From positions 29,654,001 through 29,718,000 of the forward strand of contig CM057465.1 of assembly GCA_030035585.1 (NCBI GenBank): 64,000 bases of DNA, given 5' to 3'. Shown here in pieces: positions 55,656 through 64,000 of the stretch (the first letter of the stretch is position 1; the number at the start of each line of letters is the position of its first letter). The notes beneath the pieces were generated by a model. That model worked only from the letters and a program-made list of their open reading frames with translations. It ran no database searches and was not told where the DNA came from. The DNA is from Dugong dugon. Its lineage: Eukaryota; Chordata; Mammalia; Sirenia; Dugongidae. The position numbers and the translations under genes are program-made.

Positions 55656-56311
55656 GCAAGATCCTAATTAAAATTGTTCTCCATCTTTATTTATGAGACT
55701 TGAGGAAAAAAATTCCCCTGTTATTCTTTTAGTATACTGAGGATTTCTGCAGTTGCATTTTCTTTTTTCTTGAAACACACACAATTTCAGAGGTTAGTAA
55801 TGTAAAAGATGAGAAGATGTAGTGCGTTGGATGATATTTCAGTCAAAGTACTCAGATCATTAAAGTTAGTCCTACCGTGAATTCCTAGCTGAACTCCACA
55901 CATGCAAGGGAATGTTCTCATAGAATGTAGGAATCACAGCCTCACTTCAGAAATGCTTTAGACTTTTCACATCAAATCTCAAGGTCAGTCTTCACATCCT
56001 TAGCCTCTGCATTTTCTGTAAATTAAATTGGAAATCTTCCTTTTATGTATTTAAAAATACACACTTATACTCCAAGAAATCTTTAGTAAAAATTAAAAAT
56101 TTCTTCCCTCTCACAGAGCTGCTGCAAATCTGAAACACACACATACATACACACAAACGTTCACCCACACATATGTGCATTCAATTCAAGGCTCTCACTC
56201 TCTCACTCACAGTCTGGAGAGAAGACTTTTCAGGGATAGGGACAGCTGCTGAAAAATAGACGTTTCAGACAACATAGACAAAAAGACACCAGACAAAAAA
56301 CTCAGATTTGT
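55656..56311. other. Unique DNA with a CA-rich patch
   Basis: ACACACACATACATACACAC-type repeats at about 56133-56185. No gene recognised. Confidence 0.55.
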
Positions 56312-56725
56312 GTTAAATCCTTTTCTAATCCTGATGTCACATTCTTCTTCATATAGTTTTACTTCTAGGATTATTTGTTCAACATACAGTTTGAATAAGT
56401 AAGATAAAAGGATGCAATCTTGACACATATCTTTTCCAATCTTGAAATAAGCAGTGTCCCCTTGCTCTGTTCTAACAACTTGATCCATGTACAAATTCTG
56501 CATGATTACAACTAAATGTTCTGTAATTCTCATTCTTCATAATGTTATTTATAATTTATTATGATCTACACAGTCGAATGCTTTCACAAGTAAATACCTT
56601 TTTGGTATTCTCTGCTTTCAGTTAAGATCCATCTAACATCAACAATGATATCCACATTCCATGTCCTCTTCTGAACCTGACTTGAACTTCTGGAAGTTCC
56701 CTTTCAATGTACAGCTGCAGTCACC
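56312..56725 (-). mobile_element. RTE LINE internal fragment
   Basis: Reverse-complement reverse transcriptase sequence truncated at both ends, without the 3' tail. In sense it includes the GKDMCQDCILLSYLFKLY-coding region and the NLYMDQVVRTEQGDT region, and parallels 52070-52400. Ends about 30 bases before the L1-6 start. Confidence 0.88.
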
Positions 56726-56755
56726 CTCCCCAGACCGTTTAAAAAAGTCCAGGAC

Positions 56756-58359
56756 AACTTCCGGGCAACATAGGGCTATAGACAGAAGCACCATGCCGTC
56801 TGTCCACAGCAAAGATCTGAAAAACTAAGTCGAACAGAGACAAATGCCAATCCTGAAACCCTAAGCATCAAATGAAGAGATAAAGAACTCAGCCAAGCAT
56901 GGAATGGAATAAGAAACTGACAGAGAACAGAGAGCAAGGAGAGATACATGCAGAGGTCCCCTATCAGCTAATGCAGCACAGATCTGCCATTTTGGACTCC
57001 TATCGGAGTTTGGTGAACAGGGAGTAAGGGAAAGCAGCTTCACAGAGCTTCCAGCAGGAGATAGAAAAACCAGTAATCAGCACTATATGTTTTCCCACCT
57101 CCCACCCTTCTTCACCCCTACTTGGCCTATGCTTCCTGCGACCACAGTCTGTTGGCCAGAAAGAACTGGCTTTACCCCGGTGCCACTTGGATTCTGCCCG
57201 CCTGCACTGGCCAGCTCACTGAGTGCCATTTGTTGGCTGCTGGTGTTGCTTTTTCCTGCTTCCTTTGATTTATTCCATACCTCTCACCACCTTCCCCTAC
57301 TTTCTCTCAAATATCTGGCTCCGTGTTCCGTCTTTGCTTCTTCTTGAAAGGCTGTGAAATGCTGCTCGACTGTAAAACTTCTTCCCTGCCTGTGCAGCCA
57401 TGCAAGTGGCATCTCTGGGGTTTTTTGTTTGTTTGTTTTGATTTATTTGTTTGTTTTCTTTTTCTTTCCTTGGCTTGGGAGCATCTTCTAGCTGGGCTGT
57501 ACTGTGCTGCTTGGAAACTACCTCCTCAATCTGCACAGACACACAGTGGGAACCCTGCAGGCATTTCTTTTTCTTGGTTTTGTATTTTGTTTGTTTATTT
57601 TCTTTCCTCTCCTTTTCCTTTTTTGTCTTTCTTCATTTTTCAGTTTCTCATCTCTCTATACTTACCTTCTCTTCCTATCTCCTAAATACCTGGAACTGTG
57701 TGACATCTCTACCCCTTCTAGCCAGGCTGTACTTCACAGCCTGGGAGCAAATTCCCCAGTCCTTGCACCAGCACCCATGTGATCCCTGGGGGATTTTCTT
57801 TTTCCCTAGTTTTTATTTATTCACTTTTTTTTTAACCCTTTTTCTTTTTCCTTTTTGTTTTTCTACATTTCTCAGTCTTTCATCTCTTCACTCAAATAGC
57901 AAGCTCCCTTAGCATCCTTTTATCTTTGTTTGTATGTTTTTGACTCCTGTTCCTCTCTCCTCTCTCTCCTCTTTCCCATACCCATCTTAGCTTCACACAT
58001 CACAATCTCCCCCCTCCTTCCTGCCTACTTGCACCATGCGCTGAACATCACAACTCCAAGCAACACAGGCATGACCTACTGGAACCAGCCCTGCACTGAT
58101 TCCCAACCCACCCTGTCAGCTCTAGTATGTACCACAAACAACCCACCCAAGCACTTCCTCTTCAGCTGGACTTGCCCTGCTATACCATACCTGAGTGATT
58201 GACCCTCCCATTGGACAATGAGATGAAAAGTATCGTGCCTACAGACTAGCAAACAACAAAGAATACACAGCCCTCCTTCTCAGACATAACCAAATAAAAC
58301 AAAAAAGCAGGATGAAACAAACAAATCTATAATCAATAAATGAAGAAAATAACTACTGA
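56756..58359 (+). promoter_or_regulatory. L1-6 5' UTR with a single monomer-like unit
   Basis: About 1.6 kb, roughly 300 bases shorter than in L1-1. It has one copy (about 57083-57360) of the unit that is doubled in L1-1, for example GAGTGCCATTTGTTGGCTGC and TTGCTTCTTCTTGAAAGG. A pyrimidine-rich stretch (57430-57690) stays open in the same frame as in L1-1. Confidence 0.75.
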
Positions 58360-59387
58360 ATGTCCCAAAGACAGCAGATAATATAAAAATATATATAAAA
58401 ACAGGACAGTAGGTGTCTAAACTAAAACACCAGATGATTTTCCAGTAAAAGAAAAGGCACTAGGACTACCTGATAGGAAATTCAAATCTCTAATACTCAG
58501 AATTATCCAAGAGTAGAAGCAAAAAGCAGACAATAATGGGGAAAAAATAGACAAATTCATGGAAAATACAGACATAAAAATATGGAAGAATTCAGGAAAA
58601 TAATACAAGAAGAGAATGCCAAAATAAACTCACAACTAGAAATCATACAAAAATAACAATTAGAAATCCAAAAGATAAACAACAAGATTTCAGAAATGGA
58701 CAGTGTCATGGAAGGGCTGAGGAGTAGGTTTAAAACGTTGGAAGACAGGAGCAACAAAATTGAAGATCAAAACTTGGATACAAGTTGAGGACAAATCTGA
58801 AAAAACAATGAAGAAAAATGAAGAAACATTGAGAATTATGCGTGATACAATCAAAAGCAAAATATTGCAAGTGATTGGAGTTCTAGAACAGGGGGACAAA
58901 ACAGAAAACACAGAGAGGATTACTGAAGAACTGGTAACAGAAAACTTACCAATATCATGAAAGATGAAAAACTGACCATCCAAGAAGCTCAATGAACCCC
59001 ATATAGGATAGACCTCTCAGAAAAATCCCCAAGGGATATCATAATCACACTCGCTAAAACCAAAGACAAACAACGAATCCTGAGAGAAGCTCAAGAAAAA
59101 CATCAAGTCACATACAGAGGAGAAACAATAATACTAAGCTCAGATTATTTGGCAGAAACCATGCAGGCAAGAGGGCAATAGAATGACATATATAAAACCT
59201 TGAAAGAAAAAATTTTCAGGCAAGAATAATATATCCTGCGAAACTCTCTTTCAAATATGATGGTGAAATTAGGAGATTTCCAGATAAACAGAAATTCAGG
59301 GACTATGAAAAAACAAAACCAAACTTACAAGAATTATTAACGGGTGCCCTTTGATCTGAGAACAAAAAACATCAGACCACAGGCTAA
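58360..59387 (+). pseudogene. L1-6 ORF1, disrupted
   Basis: The ATG at 58360 follows an in-frame TGA (TGAATG), exactly as in L1-1. A coiled-coil region rich in Glu/Lys comes first, then VIGVLEQGDKTENTERI and a C-terminal domain, with several frameshifts (58600-58700, 58780, 58960, 59180). A TGA at 59352 truncates the C-terminus relative to L1-1. Confidence 0.88.
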
Positions 59388-59786
59388 ATATAGTACACAG
59401 GATTGCACGAGCCAGATACAACCTAGTAAACAAACTCTCAAGGACTATCCAAAATGAAAATAATTACAACAGGGAATCAGAGAGGTTAATCTTTAAATGT
59501 TAACAGCATCAGAACAACAAAAACGGGAATAAAAGGCAAGGCAAGGAGATACCAAGTAATAGTAGACTTGTTCAAACCTAGGAAGATAAGCATAAATTTC
59601 AAGGTAACCACAAAGAAAATTAACAAACCTACTCATCAAAATAAAGAAGAAAAAGAGACTCTTAGTAAAAAACAGAACCTACAAAAACAAAAGAAATGAA
59701 AAAAAAAAATCCAAACAAAAGGAATTCAGCACAGGAGAGTAAGAAGAACAAAGGAACAGTCAGCAACCAAAAAAAAGTACTGCAAA

Positions 59787-62700
59787 ATGACAGCAGTAAA
59801 CTCACACTTATCAATAATTACACTGAATGTAAATGGCCTAAACGCACCCATAAAGAGACAGAGAGTGAAAGAATGGATTAAAAAAAAAAAAAAAAAAAGG
59901 ATACACCAATATACCGTCTACAAGAGACACAGTTTAGAAACAAAGATGTAAATTTGTTAAAAATCAAAGGACAGAAAAAAATATATCAAGCAAACAGCTG
60001 CCGAAAAAGAAGCAGGAATGGCAATACTAATCTCAGACAAAATAGAATTTAAAACACAATCCACCATAAAAGACAAGGAAGGACACTATAGAATGATTAA
60101 GGGGATGATCCATCATGAAGACATAACCATAATAAACATCTATGCACCCAATGACAGAGTTCCAAAATTCATGAAACAAACTCTAACAACACTGAAAAGA
60201 GAAATTGACAGTTCCACAATAATAGGAGATTTCAACACACCACTCTCGGTAAAGGATAGAACATCTAGAAAGAAACTCAACAAAGATACAGAAGACCTAA
60301 GGGCACAATAAGTGAACTAACCCCATAGACATATATAGAACACTCCACCCAACAGCTGCAAAGTACACATTCTTTTCCAATGCACATGAAACACTCTCCA
60401 GAATGTACCACATCTAAGGCCACAGAGCAATCCTCAACAAGATCCAAAAGGTTGAGATACTACAAAGTATCTTCTCTGACCACAATGCCATCAAGGTAGA
60501 AATTAACTACAGGAAGAGTAAGGAAAAAATATAAATTACATGGAAACTGAATAACACCCTGCTTACAAACCACTGGGTAATAGAAAAAATCAGAGATGGA
60601 ATCAAAAAATTCCTAGAATCAAATGAGAATGAAAACACATCATACCAAAACCTTTGGGACACAGCAAAGGCAGTCCTCAGAGGACAAATTATAGCAATAG
60701 ATGCACCCATCAAAAAAGAAGAAAGGGACAAAATCAAAACAGTAACTACAGAACTCGAACAAATAGAAAGAGAACAGCAAAAAAGCCCACAGCCACTACA
60801 AGAAAGGAAATAATAAAGATCAGAGCAGAAATAAATGAGAATAGAAAAACAATAGAAAGGATCAACAAAACTAAAACTTGGTTCTTTGAAAGAATCAATA
60901 AATTCAACAAACCACTGGCCAGACTGACAAAAGAAAAACAGGAAAGGATGCAAATAACTCAAATAATAAATGAAATGGGGGACATTACTACAGATTCAAT
61001 GAAATAAAAAAGATCATAACGGAGTATTATGAAAAACTATACTCCAACAAATTTGAAAATTTAGAGGAAATGGATAAATTTCTAGAAACACACTACCTTC
61101 TCAAACTAACACAACGTGATGTTGAAAATCTGAACAGACCTATAACAAGAGAAAAGATTGAAAAGGTAATAAAAAAAACTCCCAACCAAAAAAAAAAAAC
61201 TCTGGCCCAGGTGGCTTCACTGGAGAATTCTACCAAACATTTAGAGACGAGCTTATACCAGTACTACTCAAACTATTTCAGAACATAGAAAACAAAGCGA
61301 CACTTCCAAATTCATTCTATGAAGCCAGCATAACCTTCATACCAACATCAGGCAAAGACACCTCAAAAAAATAAAATTACAGACTAATATCTCTCATGAA
61401 TATAGATGCAAAATTCTCAACAAAATTCTAGCCAATATAATTTAGTATCATATCAAAAAAATAATACACCACCACCAAGTAGGATTCATACCAGGTATGC
61501 AAGCATGGTTCAACGTTAGAAAATCAATCAACGTAATCCACCACATAAATAAAAGGAAAGAAAAGAATCATATGATCATCTCGATCCAGAAAAGGCATTC
61601 GACAAACTCCAACACCCATTCTTGATAAAAACTCTCAATAAAATAGGTATAGAAGGGAAATTTCTCAACATAATAAAGGGCATCTATGCAAAACCAGTGG
61701 CCAACATCCTTCTTAGTGGAGAGAAGCTGAAAACATTCCCCTTGAGAACAAGAACAAGACAAGGATTCCCCTTATCACCACTCCTATTTAACATCTTGGT
61801 GGAAGTCCTAGCTAGAGCAATAAAGCAAAAAAAAGAAATAAAGGGCATTCAAATTGGTAATGAAGAAGTTAAACTCTCCGTTTGTGGATGATATGATACT
61901 ATACATAGAAAACCCTAAAGACTCCATGAAAAAACTACTGGAACTAATAGAAAGATTCAGCAGAGTAGCAGGATATAAGATACACAAAATCAGTTGGATT
62001 CCTATACACCAATAAAGAGAATGATGAAAAGGAAATCAGGAAAACAATACCATTTATAATGCCCCTAAAAAATAAAATTCTTCAGAATAAATCCAACCAG
62101 GGATGTAAAAGACCTATACAAAAAAATGACAAAACACTACTGCAAGAAACCCAAAAGGATCTAAATAAATGGAAAAACATACCATGCACATGGATAGGTA
62201 GCCTCAATATTGTGAAAATGACAATTCTACCGAAAGCAATTTACAAATATAATGCAATCCTGATCCAATACCAATGGTATTCTTTAAAAAGATGGAAAAA
62301 CTGATTTTTAACTTTATATGGAAATGGAAGAAGCCCCAGATAAGTAAAGCTCTATTGAAGAAGAAGAAAGTAGGAGGAGTTGCATTATCTGACCTCAGAA
62401 CCTACTATACAGCTACTGTATTCAAAACATCGTGGTACTGGTACAATGATACATACACTGACCAATAGAACAGATTGAGAGTCAAGATGTAAATCCATCC
62501 AGCTACGGTTACGTGATCTTTGACAATGGCCCAAAGTCCATGAAATGGGGAAAAGGCATTCTTTTTAATAAATGGTGCTGGCAAAACTGGATGTCCATCT
62601 GCATAAAAATGAAACAGGACCCATATGTGATGGTTAAAATTGTGTGTCAACTTGGGTGGTCCATGATTCTCAGTGTTTTTATGTAATCTCTCCCATGATT

Positions 62701-64000
62701 GAATATGCTGTGAGTAGTCAATCAGATGAAAAGGAGTTTCTTTGGGGGTTTGGCCTGCATGTGAATGCAAGAAGACATTCTGGCTTTTTGCACACTCTGG
62801 ATCCTGCGGCTGCCTGCTGTCATCTCACCTCCAGTTCTTGGGACTTGAGTTGTCGACTTATCTGCTGAATTTGGGATTTGTCAATCTTCACAATCTGTGA
62901 GTGGAGCCCTGCTCACTGACCTGCCGATCTTTGGTTCACCAGCCCCTGCAGCTACGTGAATAAGGAGAAAACTTGAGGTTTTGTCTACTGATCTTGGAAT
63001 TAATCAAACTTCAAGACCTGTGAGTGGGAGCCCTGCTCTCTGACTTGCCGATCTTGGGTTTGCCAGCTTCTGCAGCTGTGTAAATTGGGAAAGGCTTGTA
63101 CCCTGATCCACAGACTTGGGAGGTTCTAGCCTCTGCAATCGTGTGATCTATTTCCTTAATATAATCTCTCTATATATGTATTTATACAATTTACTGGTTT
63201 TGCTTCTCTAGAGAACCAAGCCTAAGACACCATACCTCACACTATATACTAAAACTGAAGACCTAAAAATAAAGTCAAAAACTATCAAGTTCGTAGAAGA
63301 AAAAATAGGATCAATGCTAGAGGCCCTAATACACAACATTAAAAGGATACAAACCATATCCAACAATACACAAATGCCAGAAGATAAGCTAGATAACCAG
63401 GATCATCTAAAAATTAAAAATTTAGGCTCATCAAAAGACTTCACCAAAAGAGTAAAAAGACAACCTACAGACTAGGAAAAAAGTTTTGGATATTACAAGC
63501 CAGACAAAGGTCTAATCTCTAAAATCTACAAGAAAATCCAACACCTCTACAACAAAAAAGACAAGTAATCCATTTAAAAAATGGACAAAGGAAATGAACA
63601 GACACTTCACCAAAGAAGACATTCAAGCGGCCAATAGACACATGAGGAAATGTTCGCGATCACTAGCCATTAGAGAAATGCAAATTAAAACCACAATGAG
63701 ATACCATCTCACCCCGGAATTACTGGCATGAAACAAGAACACTGGAAATAACAAATGTTGGAGAGGGTGGGGGGAAATCAGAAGTCTTATGCACTGCTTG
63801 TGGGAATGCAAAATGATACAACAATTTTGGAAAATAAAATGGCACTTCCTTAAAAAGCTAGACATAGAAATACCATATGATCCAGCAATCCCACTCCTAG
63901 GAATATATCCTAGAGAAATAAGAGCCATCACAAGAATAGACATATGCACACCCATGTTCATAGCAACATTGTTCACAATAGCAAAAAGATGGAAATAACC
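59787..64000 (+). pseudogene. L1-6 ORF2, disrupted, partial at window end
   Basis: The ATG at 59787 gives MTAVNSHLSIITLNVNGLN, the endonuclease start. An A-run of about 18 at 59881-59898 breaks the frame. The endonuclease keeps GDFN (near 60225) and SDHNAIK (near 60478), so the residues lost in L1-1 are present here. The reverse transcriptase site reads FVDD rather than FADD and has a one-base shift just before it (near 61880). A solo LTR interrupts at 62626-63229. The Cys/His cluster has Trp for the second Cys (near 63765). The window ends at IAKRWK, about 70-75 codons before the usual stop. Confidence 0.9.
62626..63229 (+). mobile_element. Solo LTR in L1-6 ORF2, 5-bp TSD
   Basis: 604 bases with TGTGATGG...CTAAGACA ends. 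Perfect CCATA lies on both sides (62621-62625 and 63230-63234), restoring the L1 reading CAGGACCCATACCTCAC when removed. About 105-125 bases are tandemly duplicated inside (62861-62985 and 62986-63090, sharing GAGCCCTGCTC, TGCCGATCTT and CAGCT words). The copy at 29834 has one unit. Class not certain; the length and ends fit a mammalian ERV LTR. Confidence 0.88.

Larger units (their letters stand above)
56756..64000 (+). mobile_element. L1-6: full-length-type L1, cut by the window end
   Basis: Same lineage as L1-1 but on the plus strand: 5' UTR (56756-58359, one monomer unit), ORF1 (58360-59387) and ORF2 from 59787, which runs out of the window shortly before its expected stop. The 5' end (AACTTCCGGGCAACATAGGG) aligns with that of L1-1, but the ATGG core has become ATAGG. 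A solo LTR sits in ORF2 at 62626-63229. Target-site duplication cannot be tested because the 3' end is outside. Confidence 0.92.

Noticed and set aside
1..64000. CRISPR arrays, operons, ribosome binding sites, tRNA or rRNA genes
   Set aside because: The window is vertebrate repeat-rich DNA. The only tRNA-like sequence is the SINE heads, and the tandem arrays seen are microsatellites, monomers or LTR repeats without spacer structure.

Overview
This window is mammalian nuclear DNA, almost certainly from an elephant or close relative (Proboscidea, or at least Afrotheria). Three element families point there. The first is a tRNA-derived SINE of the AfroSINE type, with a box-A-like GGCGCAGTGGTTAAG start and a CTATGAGTCGGAATCGAC tail. 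The second is a BovB/RTE-like LINE that ends in the same tail. The third is a young L1 lineage with a characteristic 3' UTR. I found no host protein-coding exon, tRNA, rRNA or other host gene. Every long open frame falls inside a transposable element, usually on its sense strand. By my own tally about 70 % of the window is recognisable transposon sequence, so it reads as intergenic or deep-intronic DNA.

Layout: 1-6.9 kb holds AfroSINEs, a 5'-truncated RTE with target-site duplication (TSD), a MER5A relic split by a SINE, MIR relics and a TA microsatellite. 6.9-15.3 kb is a full-length, mutated L1 on the minus strand (L1-1). 15.75-23.35 kb is a second, older full-length minus-strand L1 with a different 5' UTR (L1-2). 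23.4-30.4 kb is mostly unique sequence with nested SINE/MIR, an RTE tail and a solo LTR. 31.7-35.0 kb holds a hAT relic, an RTE tail and a class I endogenous retrovirus that has lost its 3' half. 35.1-40.0 kb is a nest: an old L1 is interrupted by a complete MaLR/ERVL-type element, whose 3' LTR is itself split by an RTE. 40.0-44.7 kb holds two stretches of ancient L2, one split by a solo LTR and the other by two TA-flanked miniature DNA transposons, one of them an almost perfect palindrome. 45.0-49.5 kb is a chimeric L1: two ORF2/3'-UTR units lie head to tail inside one TSD. 51.1-54.6 kb is a full-length minus-strand RTE with a SINE inside. 56.8 kb to the window end is a third full-length-type L1 on the plus strand (L1-6), with a solo LTR in its ORF2.

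How the elements interact: L1 and RTE supply the retrotransposition machinery. The AfroSINEs share the RTE 3' tail, which in RTE also encodes the last codons of its protein. All L1 and RTE open frames here are broken by stops and frameshifts, so none of these copies looks autonomous. The most unusual items are the single-TSD chimeric L1, the L1 3' UTR made of stacked 3' ends with internal poly(A) tracts, the monomer-like repeats in the L1 5' UTR, a conserved hairpin in the L1 3' UTR, and the palindromic MITE. I see no new gene system.
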